Source of the DNA: an uncultured Nocardiopsis sp.
GTDB lineage: Bacteria > Actinomycetota > Actinomycetes > Streptosporangiales > Streptosporangiaceae
Length of the DNA: 9,771 nt
NCBI GenBank assembly: GCA_937957845.1
Contig: CALGOD010000986.1
Span: 1 to 9,771, forward strand
Direction: 5' to 3'
The translations under genes were made by a program, and so were the position numbers. Below are positions 1 to 6,366 of this stretch, one piece after another. The first letter of the stretch is position 1. Each line of letters starts with the position of its first letter. The notes beneath the pieces were generated by a model. The model saw nothing but the letters and a program-made list of their open reading frames with translations. It ran no database searches and had not been told where the DNA came from.

Positions 1-415
1 ACAGCTCACCGTGGACCTCCTCCGCCCTTCCTCTCCGCACCTCCACGTTGGGCAGCTCCAGCAGCTCGACGGCTTCATTGAGGAAGACCGTTCGACGCAG
101 CAGTGGCTCCAACAGGACCACTCGGATATCGGGCCGCATGAGGCCGAGCACCAGCCCCGGCAGCCCGGCACCAGAGCCGACGTCCACCACCTCGGCGCCT
201 TCCGGAAGCAACTCCTCGACCACGGCACAGTTGATGAGGTGCCGCTCCCACAGGCGTGGCACCTCACGAGGCCCGATCAGCCCACGCCGCACCCCGTCGT
301 CGGCGAGCAGTTCCGCGTAGTGGTGTGCCTTCGGCAGGGAGCCACCGAAAACGGCCTCCGCCTGACCGGGCGGTTCAGGAAGCACCTCGCCGACCTCCTC
401 GGCTCCCGAGGTCAT
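1..415 (-). CDS. rsmG: 16S rRNA (guanine-N7) methyltransferase RsmG (GidB), C-terminus cut off by window edge
   Basis: RsmG transfers a methyl group from S-adenosylmethionine to the N7 of a guanine in the 530 loop of 16S rRNA. The visible 138 residues include the SAM-binding glycine-rich loop VVDVGSGAGLPGL at residues 77-89, followed by the acidic residue of the next strand (VLLEP, E103). The upstream LWERHLINC segment (55-63) is also typical of the family. The ATG at 415 was chosen because AGGTGG (423-428) lies 7 nt upstream; a GTG at 422 is in another frame. The family is usually 200-250 residues, so roughly the last third is missing beyond the left edge. In actinobacteria parA and parB usually follow this gene, which fits the parS sites next to it. 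It is separated from jag by a 437-bp gap and probably has its own promoter. Confidence 0.95.
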   Translation of the reverse strand, partial: MTSGAEEVGEVLPEPPGQAEAVFGGSLPKAHHYAELLADDGVRRGLIGPREVPRLWERHLINCAVVEELLPEGAEVVDVGSGAGLPGLVLGLMRPDIRVVLLEPLLRRTVFLNEAVELLELPNVEVRRGRAEEVHGEL

Positions 416-519
416 CGGTCACCACCTGTGCACTCGTCCATCATCACTTCCATGCTCGATCCGCCATGGCAGCCGCACAGCGGCGCACCGACCGGCGAGG
501 GGTGGTGCGCTGCGGACAG

Positions 520-576
520 TGGTTCCGCGCGCAGGGAAAAGAAGACCCCTCCTGATCCTACGCGCGCGAGGCACCA
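520..576. repeat. Imperfect inverted repeat in the rsmG leader
   Basis: The arms are TGGTTCCGCGCGC (520-532) and GCGCGCGAGGCACCA (562-576), which pair with a small bulge across a 29-nt A/G-rich spacer. The repeat covers the presumed start of the rsmG transcript. It could be an operator or a leader hairpin; nothing in the sequence decides between these. Confidence 0.4.
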
Positions 577-585
577 TCGTTTCAC
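556..585 (-). promoter_or_regulatory. Possible rsmG promoter
   Basis: On the minus strand a -35-like GTGAAA (585-580) is followed 18 nt later by TAGGAT (561-556), which fits a housekeeping sigma -10. Transcription would start near 549, giving a leader of about 130 nt before rsmG. This is motif reading only. The -35 is a weak match. Confidence 0.3.
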
Positions 586-689
586 GCCGGCGTCCCCGAC
601 TCCGGCGAACTCCCCTCTTCACCACTCCCCCGGGTCGTTCCTCCAGAGGAGATGAGCGCACGGAGCCATCGACACGCTGCCTCCGATCG

Positions 690-705
690 TGTTTCACGTG
701 AAACA
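690..705. promoter_or_regulatory. parS site 1 (ParB-binding centromere)
   Basis: The 16-bp sequence TGTTTCACGTGAAACA is a perfect palindrome and exactly the conserved bacterial parS consensus bound by ParB. It lies in the gap between jag and rsmG, about 6 kb from oriC, where actinobacterial parS sites are commonly found. Confidence 0.95.
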
Positions 706-792
706 TCGCGCCCGGCCCACCGCCGACTCCCAGGATCAGACCCCCTGGAAGTCGACACGGCCACATGCCGGTACTCCTTCCTCTTCCTCGGG

Positions 793-834
793 CACAAGAA
801 AAGGGGGTGATGTTTCACGTGAAACATCACCCCC
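793..834 (-). terminator. Rho-independent-type terminator of jag, built around parS site 2
   Basis: The 32-bp perfect palindrome at 803-834 starts 18 nt after the jag stop codon. Read on the minus strand, a GGGGGTGATG stem base closes the hairpin, and it is followed by TTTTCTTGTG (802-793). A GC-rich stem base plus a T-run is the layout of an intrinsic terminator. It would end the rpmH-to-jag transcription unit and insulate rsmG. Confidence 0.7.
811..826. promoter_or_regulatory. parS site 2 (ParB-binding centromere)
   Basis: This is a second exact TGTTTCACGTGAAACA, 121 bp from the first. Here the palindrome extends 8 bp further on each side (803-834), so the site sits at the tip of a long perfect hairpin directly downstream of jag. 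Confidence 0.95.
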
Positions 835-852
835 CTCAGGGAGTACGCGCCT

Positions 853-1341
853 CTACGAAGCGGGGTGCACCACCACGTAGCGGTGCGGCTCCTCACCCTC
901 GGACTCACTGCGCAGACCCGCGGCGGCCACGGCATCGTGCACCACCTTGCGCTCGAACGGGGTCATCGGCTCCAGCGGGTACACCTCGCCGGTCTCCTTG
1001 ACCCTCTTGGCGGCGTCCGTTCCCACCTGGAAGAGCACCTTACGACGCCCCTCCCGATACCCGCCGATGTCCAGCATCAGACGACTACGCTCACCGGTCG
1101 TCCGGTGCACGGCCAACCGGGTCAGTTCCTGAAGCGCCTCCAGGACCTCACCACGCTCACCGATCAACTCGTTGAGAGTGGCTCCCACCACGGAGACCAG
1201 TGCACGATCACCCTCGACGTCCATGTCGATGTCGCCATCGAAGTCCGCGATGTCGAGAAGTCCCTCGATGTAGTCCGCGGCGATGTCACCCTCGTTCTCC
1301 AGGGCCTCGATATCGATTCCGCCCTCAGGTGTCTCAGCCAC
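853..1341 (-). CDS. jag: Jag/KhpB-type RNA-binding protein (KH and R3H domains)
   Basis: Jag-family proteins (KhpB) bind RNA and are almost always encoded next to yidC near the origin; they affect cell-envelope growth in some bacteria. The 162-residue product has an acidic N-terminal segment, a KH domain whose GxxG loop is G61-E-R-G64 and which continues through the QELTRLAVHRTTGE stretch, and a C-terminal R3H domain with the R-x3-H signature at R131/H135. Its last 40 residues (TPFERKVVHDAVAAAGLRSE onward) closely match streptomycete Jag as I recall it. I chose the GTG at 1341 because GGAG lies 5 nt upstream and the length fits the roughly 170-residue family. A GTG at 1377 (174 residues, GAGGAG upstream) is nearly as good. 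The frame stays open to 1533, but the hairpin at 1488-1531 argues against those earlier starts. Confidence 0.9.
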   Translation of the reverse strand: MAETPEGGIDIEALENEGDIAADYIEGLLDIADFDGDIDMDVEGDRALVSVVGATLNELIGERGEVLEALQELTRLAVHRTTGERSRLMLDIGGYREGRRKVLFQVGTDAAKRVKETGEVYPLEPMTPFERKVVHDAVAAAGLRSESEGEEPHRYVVVHPAS

Positions 1342-1487
1342 CGCTACTCCGCCGCTCTCTTCCTGACTACCTGCCACAGCGTTCCCGTCTCCTCGATCCT
1401 TCACCCTGGCCACCGTACGCCTCAGGGGCATTGTCGCCTGCGCACTCGAACGTTCTGCGCAGCCGGGGCCAAGCGGAGCAGGGGTTC

Positions 1488-1531
1488 GTTCGGTGAGCAC
1501 CCACTCTGCGCGGTGGCGGCGCCCACCGAAC
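1488..1531 (-). repeat. Intercistronic hairpin between yidC and jag
   Basis: Arms at 1488-1501 and 1518-1531 pair at 12 of 14 positions (outer 8 bp perfect: GTTCGGTG/CACCGAAC) around a 16-nt loop. The hairpin begins 6 nt after the yidC stop and has no T-run. It could be a weak terminator, an RNA-processing site or 3'-end protection for the upstream message. Confidence 0.5.
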
Positions 1532-1536
1532 AAGCC

Positions 1537-2469
1537 CTAGCGGGAACCGCCACCGGTGCGCTTGGCGCGCGACTGCTTCTTCGGCTGCTTGCGTTCGATC
1601 TTAGGCTGTTCCTTCGGCTCAGGCGTGGTTTCGGCCGCCTTCTTTCGGCTGAGCATGCCCTTGGCCGATCCGTTGCCCTCGCCCTTGGTCTGCGCCGCGC
1701 CGGCGACCGGCTGCTTCCGGTAGAGGAAGTGCTGCTGACCCATGGTCCAGACGTTGGAGGTGACCCAGTAGACCAGCACACCGACCGGCATCATGAGGCC
1801 GAAGAGCCCGAAGAGGGGCGCCATGTACATCATGATCTTCTGGGTCTGCATCATGGGGTTGTCGGGCATCTGGGAGATGCTGCGCTTGATGCTCTGCCGC
1901 ATGGTGAGGAACGTCGTCGTTCCCATGACCACACAGGCGATGGCGATGACGACCTTGGCCATGATCGGGTCGCTGGAGCCGAGCTCCAGGAGCTCCTCGG
2001 GGGAGCTGTTGAACTGGGCGGCGATGGGCGCCTCGAAGATCAGCGCGGCCCGCGCGCTCTCCACCAACTCCTCATCGAAGCCGTAGCGCGCGTTGCCCTC
2101 GGCGACACTGCGCAGCACGCTGAAGAGTGAGAAGAAGACCGGCATCTGCAGGAGCAGGGGGAGACAACCCATGATGGGGTTGGTGCCGCTCTCCTGGTAG
2201 AGCTTCATGGACTCCCGCTGCAAGCGCTCCTTGTCGTGCTTGTAGCGCTCGCGGAGCTTCATGATCTTGGGCTGGATGTCCTGCATCTTGCGCTGCGTGT
2301 TCATCTGTTTGACGAACAGCGGCACCATCAGCAGCCGCATCAGCACGGTGAGCAGGACGATCGACAGGCCCCAGGCCCAGCCGCTGTCAGTGTCGAAGCC
2401 GATGAAGGTCAGACCCGTGTGGATCCAGACCAAGATCCGGCCGACGATGTCGTAAAGCCAGTCCAACAC
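1537..2469 (-). CDS. yidC: YidC/OxaI-family membrane protein insertase
   Basis: YidC inserts proteins into the cytoplasmic membrane, alone or with the Sec translocon. The 310-residue product has the Gram-positive layout without a large periplasmic domain. Hydrophobic segments lie at about 8-25, 32-53, 99-122, 168-190 and 213-243. The conserved hydrophilic-groove arginine is R45 in TVLMRLLMVPLF. The cytoplasmic hairpin (54-97) is charged, and the GCLPLLLQMPVFFSLF segment (101-116) is a family hallmark. The tail (250-310) is rich in Lys/Arg, as expected for ribosome contact. The N-terminus lacks an obvious lipobox cysteine. The start is GTG at 2469 with AGGAG 7 nt upstream. yidD ends only 31 nt before it, so the two are probably cotranscribed. 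Confidence 0.96.
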   Translation of the reverse strand: MLDWLYDIVGRILVWIHTGLTFIGFDTDSGWAWGLSIVLLTVLMRLLMVPLFVKQMNTQRKMQDIQPKIMKLRERYKHDKERLQRESMKLYQESGTNPIMGCLPLLLQMPVFFSLFSVLRSVAEGNARYGFDEELVESARAALIFEAPIAAQFNSSPEELLELGSSDPIMAKVVIAIACVVMGTTTFLTMRQSIKRSISQMPDNPMMQTQKIMMYMAPLFGLFGLMMPVGVLVYWVTSNVWTMGQQHFLYRKQPVAGAAQTKGEGNGSAKGMLSRKKAAETTPEPKEQPKIERKQPKKQSRAKRTGGGSR

Positions 2470-2500
2470 CGGCCAACTCCTATGTGGTTCGGTTCAGCTA

Positions 2501-2812
2501 CTAGTTCCCGGGAGCGGTTCCGGTGTGCCCGGTTTCGCCCGCGGACCCCCCGGGCTCTGCGTTCCGGTGTCCTCCGCGCGGCGGAACCGGATCGAGACCT
2601 CCGGGGTTGAAGGGATGGCAGCGGGCGATACGCCGGACTCCCAGCCACAACCCGTACAACGCACCGTGCACACGCAAAGCTTCGACGGCATACGCGCTGC
2701 ACGACGGGTAGAAACGGCAGACCGGAGGAAAGAGCGGGCTGATGAAGCGCTGGTAACCCCGAATGGGCCAGATCAGCACACGCGCGAACACCGTCGGTCT
2801 GTGTTCGGTCAT
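2501..2812 (-). CDS. yidD: YidD membrane protein insertion efficiency factor
   Basis: YidD is a small membrane-associated protein that helps YidC-dependent insertion. The product has 103 residues. It contains RVLIWPIRGYQRFISPLFPP (11-30), the cysteine motif CRFYPSCSAYA (C32, C38) and CHPFNPGGLDPVP (C65), which together define the family (DUF37, haemolytic domain). The last 25 residues, after the conserved DPVPP, are Gly/Pro-rich and variable. The ATG at 2812 overlaps the rnpA stop in an ATGA arrangement, with GGAAGG just upstream, so translation is probably coupled to rnpA. An in-frame start 12 nt earlier is possible but has less support. Confidence 0.95.
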   Translation of the reverse strand: MTEHRPTVFARVLIWPIRGYQRFISPLFPPVCRFYPSCSAYAVEALRVHGALYGLWLGVRRIARCHPFNPGGLDPVPPRGGHRNAEPGGSAGETGHTGTAPGN

Positions 2813-3279
2813 CGGCCCTTCCACCGTTCCCCGCCCTCGTCCGGGCGGCGTTCCCCTGCTGTTTCGCCACTCGCCGAGGTCTTCGCCGGAGGCCGTCGCC
2901 GACCACGCCGTGGGCGTGACGAGGTTCCCCGGGGGCGCATCGCCGCGGCGATCGCGCTGTCGAGTTGCGCCGCCAGCTCCTCGTACCGCGCGGTGGCGGC
3001 CTCGGGTCTGGCACGTACTACAAGCAGGCTACCGTTTGGCAGAACAGTCGATCGAGACCGCATCAGGTGACGCAACCTACGTTGCACGCGCTTGCGCACC
3101 ACCGCTCCCCCGACCGCCTTGCTCACCACGAAACCGATCCGAGGAGGCTCGGTTTCCGCGGTACCCGAACGCGGTGGGAGATAGGCCACGCCCAGGGCGG
3201 CCTGCGACGAACGCCGCCCCCCACGCATGACGGAGCCGAACTCGGCGCTGCTGCGCATCCGGTTCTTCGGAGAGAGCAT
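2809..3279 (-). CDS. rnpA: Ribonuclease P protein component
   Basis: RnpA is the protein subunit of RNase P, which matures the 5' end of tRNAs together with the M1-type RNA. The product has 156 residues. It starts MLSPKNRMRSSAEF, a typical N-terminus, and carries the RNR region KAVGGAVVRKRVQRRLRHLM (54-73), followed by LLVVRARPEAA (85-95). In many homologues the second glycine of AVGG is Asn. After about residue 115 there is a roughly 40-residue Arg/Pro/Gly-rich extension beyond the usual end of the family (about 115-125 residues). The ATG at 3279 has AAGGA 5 nt upstream. The frame is open to 3312, but the extra residues match nothing in the family. It lies in the expected order after rpmH, behind a hairpin that may lower its transcription. 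Confidence 0.96.
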   Translation of the reverse strand: MLSPKNRMRSSAEFGSVMRGGRRSSQAALGVAYLPPRSGTAETEPPRIGFVVSKAVGGAVVRKRVQRRLRHLMRSRSTVLPNGSLLVVRARPEAATARYEELAAQLDSAIAAAMRPRGTSSRPRRGRRRPPAKTSASGETAGERRPDEGGERWKGR

Positions 3280-3313
3280 CGGCTTCCTTCGGACTGGGTG
3301 ACTTCTTCCCACG

Positions 3314-3350
3314 AAAAAGGGACCGGTCGGCGAGAAGGCCGGACCGGTCC
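3314..3350 (-). terminator. Intrinsic terminator or attenuator between rpmH and rnpA
   Basis: On the minus strand GGACCGGTCCGGC (3350-3338) pairs with GCCGACCGGTCC (3331-3320) through one bulged base around a 6-nt loop. The stem is followed by CTTTTTC. It begins 24 nt after the rpmH stop and ends 35 nt before the rnpA start. Partial read-through would give much more L34 than RNase P protein from one promoter. Confidence 0.7.
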
Positions 3351-3373
3351 GAGAACGTGGAAGTGAACGTGAC

Positions 3374-3517
3374 CTAGTGGTTCACGGTCAGGGCCGAGCG
3401 CCCCTTGCGGCGGCGCGAGGCGAGGATGGCGCGACCGGCCCGCGTACGCATGCGCAGCCGGAAGCCGTGGACCTTCGCGCGACGCCGGTTGTTCGGCTGG
3501 TACGTACGCTTGCTCAC
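3374..3517 (-). CDS. rpmH: 50S ribosomal protein L34
   Basis: L34 is a short basic protein of the large ribosomal subunit. The 47-residue product begins MSKRTYQPNNRRRAKVHGF and continues through the universal RLRMRTRAGRAILASRRRKG block, ending SALTVNH. The length is normal for actinobacteria. The start is GTG at 3517 with GGAG 6 nt upstream. A strong promoter lies about 130 nt upstream, and a hairpin with a T-run follows the stop. It is the first gene of the leftward unit and is divergent from dnaA. Confidence 0.97.
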   Translation of the reverse strand: MSKRTYQPNNRRRAKVHGFRLRMRTRAGRAILASRRRKGRSALTVNH

Positions 3518-3649
3518 TGCTGGCTCCAGGGGCGTCTCAGGAAAGTACTACGACAGACCCCCAGGATATGCGGGGTCACGAGGTGCATGAGCCATGGCCG
3601 CGCTGCCGTGTGGGCACGGGCGCAGGCGATCATCGGCATAAGCACAAAG

Positions 3650-3678
3650 AAGATACGGTCTCCTCCGGCCATGGTCAA
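3650..3678 (-). promoter_or_regulatory. Promoter of rpmH (and probably rnpA-yidD-yidC-jag)
   Basis: On the minus strand TTGACC (3678-3673) and TATCTT (3655-3650) are separated by exactly 17 nt. This is the best housekeeping-type promoter in the window. Transcription would begin near 3643, leaving a leader of about 126 nt. An 8-bp inverted repeat (CGGACCGG at 3681-3688, CCGGTCCG at 3720-3727) lies just upstream of the -35; its meaning is unknown. Confidence 0.7.
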
Positions 3679-3855
3679 ATCGGACCGGACGACGACCACC
3701 GCCCATGACATGCGGAAAGCCGGTCCGTCCCGCACCGGCCACCGAGGCCGACGTCCTCCGCCGTCCCGTATCTCGTGGAGACCCCCCCTCCACGGTATGT
3801 GAGCGGGCTCACGGAAACTCCTCCCGGGGCCACCGCCGGCGTCCTCCCGGTTCCC

Positions 3856-3881
3856 CCTGTGGACAAGTCGTTGTCCACAGG
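3856..3881. repeat. Perfect inverted pair of DnaA boxes upstream of dnaA
   Basis: CCTGTGGACAA (3856-3866) and TTGTCCACAGG (3871-3881) form 11-bp perfect arms with a 4-nt spacer. Each arm contains the preferred actinobacterial DnaA box TTGTCCACA, on opposite strands. This is the outermost element of the upstream cluster. Confidence 0.85.
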
Positions 3882-4151
3882 CGTGTGAGACTTCCCCAAC
3901 CTCGGACTCCTGTGGATAACCTCAGCCTGTGGATAACTTCTTCCTCCCTCCTCCTGCCCCTCCCCCTACGGGGGAAGGATTTTCCTTACACACCCACTGA
4001 GCTGCAATTTGTGGATAACCATGCGCCCCCCGCAGGAATCTGCCATCCTGTGGACAACCCTGTGGAAAACCTGTGGACAACTCTTCGAAGCTGTGGATAC
4101 CCACAGGTAGTCAAAGCTTCGGCGTCTTCCACTACAGCGAAGTTATCCACA
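3858..4151. promoter_or_regulatory. DnaA-box cluster upstream of dnaA (10 boxes)
   Basis: Nine-base DnaA boxes start at 3858(-), 3871(+), 3911(-), 3928(-), 4010(-), 4049(-), 4061(-), 4072(-), 4092(-) and 4143(+). Eight are exact TTGTCCACA or TTATCCACA. The boxes at 4061 (TTTTCCACA) and 4092 (GTATCCACA) differ at one or two leading bases. The stretch between rpmH and dnaA (3518-4358) holds no gene. Besides the boxes it contains a short hairpin TCCCCC-TAC-GGGGGA (3961-3975). Known roles for such boxes are autoregulation of dnaA and, in some bacteria, a second half of a bipartite origin. I see no convincing dnaA -10/-35 pair here. Confidence 0.9.
4049..4100 (-). repeat. Helically phased DnaA-box array A
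   Basis: Four boxes in the same orientation start at 4049, 4061, 4072 and 4092, so spacings are 12, 11 and 20 bp. The first three are nearly contiguous, with only 2-3 bp between boxes. The first 35 bases match array B in oriC (from 6790) at 32 positions. Confidence 0.85.
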
Positions 4152-4212
4152 AGCTCGTCCGGCCAGGGCGCTCTCCCAGCCCCGGCACCATCCAGGCCGT
4201 AGGACAATGGAA

Positions 4213-4232
4213 GGCCGCCCCTGATGGCGGCC
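4213..4232 (+). repeat. Hairpin in the presumed dnaA leader
   Basis: GGCCGCC (4213-4219) and GGCGGCC (4226-4232) form a perfect 7-bp stem with a 6-nt loop, about 125 nt before the dnaA start. There is no T-run. It may be leader structure in the dnaA mRNA. The rest of 4152-4345 shows no further motif I can support. Confidence 0.4.
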
Positions 4233-4345
4233 CCGAGACCGAGAACGCACCGACCGACCCACGGGACACCGGCTTCGCCGTGACCCGGACCACCCCCTGC
4301 CGCCCACTCCTCACCGCACAGATCCGCACCGAAGGGACAGCACCC

Positions 4346-4366
4346 ATGGCAGGTCACCTTGGCTGA
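4346..4366 (+). CDS. Possible six-codon leader peptide overlapping the dnaA start
   Basis: ATG at 4346 has a good Shine-Dalgarno GAAGGGA (4331-4337) 8 nt upstream. It opens a frame encoding MAGHLG that stops at TGA 4364-4366, overlapping the first codons of dnaA in another frame. The dnaA TTG codon lies 3 nt before the stop. This is the geometry of a leader that feeds ribosomes to a weak start by termination and reinitiation. No protein family is involved; expression is inferred only from the signals. Confidence 0.3.
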   Translation: MAGHLG

Positions 4367-6302
4367 CGCACAGGTCAACCTCGCAATGGTCTGGTCCAGC
4401 GTGCTGGACGGGATCGACAACGACTCCCTGCCCGCGCACCAGCGCGCTTGGCTTCCGCAGACCCGTCCACTGGGCCTGATCGAGGACACCGCTCTGATCG
4501 CGGCTCCCAACGAGTTCACCAAGAAGGTGCTGGAGACACGCCTGTATCCGGCGATCAGCAAGGCGCTGTCCGCACACCTGGGACGGGAGATCAGGCTCGC
4601 GGTGACGGTCGACCCCACCGCGGTACCGACCCCGCCGCCGACCCCCGCACCGCACTCCGCCTACGCGCGCCGTACACCCGCGGTACGCACGATGGAGGAA
4701 CACGGCTCCTCCGTCCCGGGCGCCGCACCCGCCGAAGCTCCCACGGACGGTGGGGCGAACGTGCCGCCCTCCCACGGCCGGCACGCGAGCCCGGACGCTT
4801 CCACGGACCCCGCCGCACCGCACATGACCGACCCTCCCGCGGCTTCGTCGACGCCGCTGAGGCAGGCGGACCTGCTCGGGCCCCCCGGCCCCGAGACGTC
4901 CTACGGGGTCGAGGAGGAGCCGCACACCGTCCGTGACGCGCCCGCGCCCTGGGTCCAACAGACCTTCGCCTCTCCTCAGGAGACGCCCACGGCTCCGCCC
5001 CGGTGGGAACAGCCCTCCGTGCTGGAACAGGAGCAGGCCTCCTGGCAGCAGTCCTGGAACGACCCCGCCTGGGACCGGCCCAACCGTTGGGAGACCCCAC
5101 GGGAGGAGTCCCCCTCCGACGCCGCTCCCGATCCCTCACCGGAGGAGGCCCGGGGCGAGGAGCCCGGCCCCGCCGGAACGGGAGAGCGGCCGGAGGAGGT
5201 CACGCCCGGCGCGTCCGAGAGGCTCTCCACTCCCCCGGGCCGTTCACAGGAGGCCCCGCCGGGTGAGCACGCGCGGCTGAACCCGAAGTACACCTTCGAC
5301 ACCTTCGTCATCGGCTCCAGCAACCGGTTCGCCCACGCGGCCTCGGTGGCCGCGGCCGAGGCACCGGCCAAGGCCTACAACCCGTTGTTCATCCACGGCG
5401 GGTCGGGGCTGGGCAAGACCCATCTGCTACACGCCATCGGGCACTACACCCACCGCCTCTACGAGGGTTCGCGAGTGCGGTACGTCAGCTCCGAGGAGTT
5501 CACCAACGAGTTCATCAACTCGATCCGGGACGGCAAGGCGGACGGGTTCCGCCGCCGTTACCGGGACATCGACGTGCTCCTGGTGGACGACATCCAGTTC
5601 CTGGAGAACAAGGAGCAGACGCAGGAGGAGTTCTTCCACACCTTCAACACGCTGCACAACTCCGACAAGCAGATCGTCATCTCCAGCGACCGTCCGCCCA
5701 AGCAGTTGACGACGTTGGAGGACCGGATGCGCAGCCGGTTCGAATGGGGCCTGCTCACCGACGTCCAACCGCCGGAGCTGGAGACCCGCATCGCCATCCT
5801 GCGCAAGAAGGCGGCGCAGGAGGGCCTGGCGGCCCCACCGGAGGTGCTGGAGTTCATAGCGAGCAAGATCTCCACCAACATCCGGGAGTTGGAGGGCGCC
5901 CTCATCCGCGTGACCGCCTTCGCCAGCCTGAACCGGCAGTCGGTGGACCTCGACCTGACCAGCCAGGTGCTACGGGATCTGGTGCCCAACACCGAGGTGC
6001 CCGAGGTCACGGCGGGGGCGATCATGTCCCAGACCGCCGCCTACTTCGGTCTGACGGTGGAGGACCTGTGCGGGACCTCGCGCTCCCGCGTGCTGGTGAC
6101 GGCCCGCCAGATCGCCATGTACCTGTGCCGTGAACTGACCGAGCTGTCCCTGCCCAAGATCGGCCAGCAGTTCGGCCGCGACCACACCACGGTGATGCAC
6201 GCGGACCGCAAGGTCCGCGCGCTGATGGCCGAACGGCGGTCCATCTACAACCAGGTCCACGAGCTCACCAGTCGCATCAAGGACCAACCCTCGCTGACCT
6301 GA
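4359..6302 (+). CDS. dnaA: Chromosomal replication initiator protein DnaA
   Basis: DnaA binds DnaA boxes, assembles as an ATP-bound filament, melts the origin and recruits the replicative helicase. The product has 647 residues. Domain I (about 1-85) begins MADAQVNLAMVW and includes APNEFTKKVLE. A Pro/Glu/Gly-rich linker, domain II (about 86-306), contains six Trp between 198 and 244. The AAA+ domain III starts LNPKYTFDTFV (307) and has Walker A GGSGLGKT (347-354), Walker B LLVDDIQFL (D410, D411) and the NIRELEGALIRVTAF motif (507-521). Domain IV ends with the DNA-binding signature GRDHTTVMHADRKV (606-619). The length is typical of streptomycete-type DnaA and far above the 450-residue form. 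The TTG at 4359 is chosen by homology; its own Shine-Dalgarno is weak (AGGT, 4 nt away). Box clusters on both sides imply autoregulation. Confidence 0.98.
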   Translation: MADAQVNLAMVWSSVLDGIDNDSLPAHQRAWLPQTRPLGLIEDTALIAAPNEFTKKVLETRLYPAISKALSAHLGREIRLAVTVDPTAVPTPPPTPAPHSAYARRTPAVRTMEEHGSSVPGAAPAEAPTDGGANVPPSHGRHASPDASTDPAAPHMTDPPAASSTPLRQADLLGPPGPETSYGVEEEPHTVRDAPAPWVQQTFASPQETPTAPPRWEQPSVLEQEQASWQQSWNDPAWDRPNRWETPREESPSDAAPDPSPEEARGEEPGPAGTGERPEEVTPGASERLSTPPGRSQEAPPGEHARLNPKYTFDTFVIGSSNRFAHAASVAAAEAPAKAYNPLFIHGGSGLGKTHLLHAIGHYTHRLYEGSRVRYVSSEEFTNEFINSIRDGKADGFRRRYRDIDVLLVDDIQFLENKEQTQEEFFHTFNTLHNSDKQIVISSDRPPKQLTTLEDRMRSRFEWGLLTDVQPPELETRIAILRKKAAQEGLAAPPEVLEFIASKISTNIRELEGALIRVTAFASLNRQSVDLDLTSQVLRDLVPNTEVPEVTAGAIMSQTAAYFGLTVEDLCGTSRSRVLVTARQIAMYLCRELTELSLPKIGQQFGRDHTTVMHADRKVRALMAERRSIYNQVHELTSRIKDQPSLT

Positions 6303-6322
6303 TGCACAGTCTGTGCACGGAC

Positions 6323-6360
6323 AGGGGTGAGGGGGCACCGGCCGGTGCCCCCTCACCCCT
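6323..6360 (+). terminator. dnaA terminator, 38-bp perfect palindrome
   Basis: A perfect 19+19 bp palindrome begins 20 nt after the dnaA stop, with an AGGGGTGAGGGGGCACCGG left arm. The stem is very GC-rich and has no T-run, as is common for actinobacterial terminators. A small TGCACAG-T-CTGTGCA palindrome (6303-6317) lies between the stop codon and this hairpin. Confidence 0.75.
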
Positions 6361-6366
6361 CCCGGC

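Noticed and set aside
578..586. CGTTTCACG resembling half of a parS site
   Set aside because: Only the left half matches; the right half lacks GTGAAAC, so it should not be a ParB site by itself.
11..655. 214-codon open frame on the plus strand, opposite rsmG
   Set aside because: Composition is unlike the other genes, and the opposite strand encodes a clear RsmG with SAM motif and ribosome-binding site.
865..2130. 421-codon open frame on the plus strand, opposite jag and yidC
   Set aside because: Its translation is Leu/His/Arg-rich with no family resemblance, and it lies antisense to two recognised genes. Such shadows are expected in high-GC DNA.
3961..3987. TCCCCC-TAC-GGGGGA hairpin followed by TTTTCC as a terminator
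   Set aside because: Both flanking genes point away from it, so neither would use it; the stem is only 6 bp.
4346..4348. ATG with good Shine-Dalgarno as the real dnaA start
   Set aside because: It is out of frame with dnaA and stops after six codons. The TTG at 4359 gives the expected MAD...LAxVW N-terminus.
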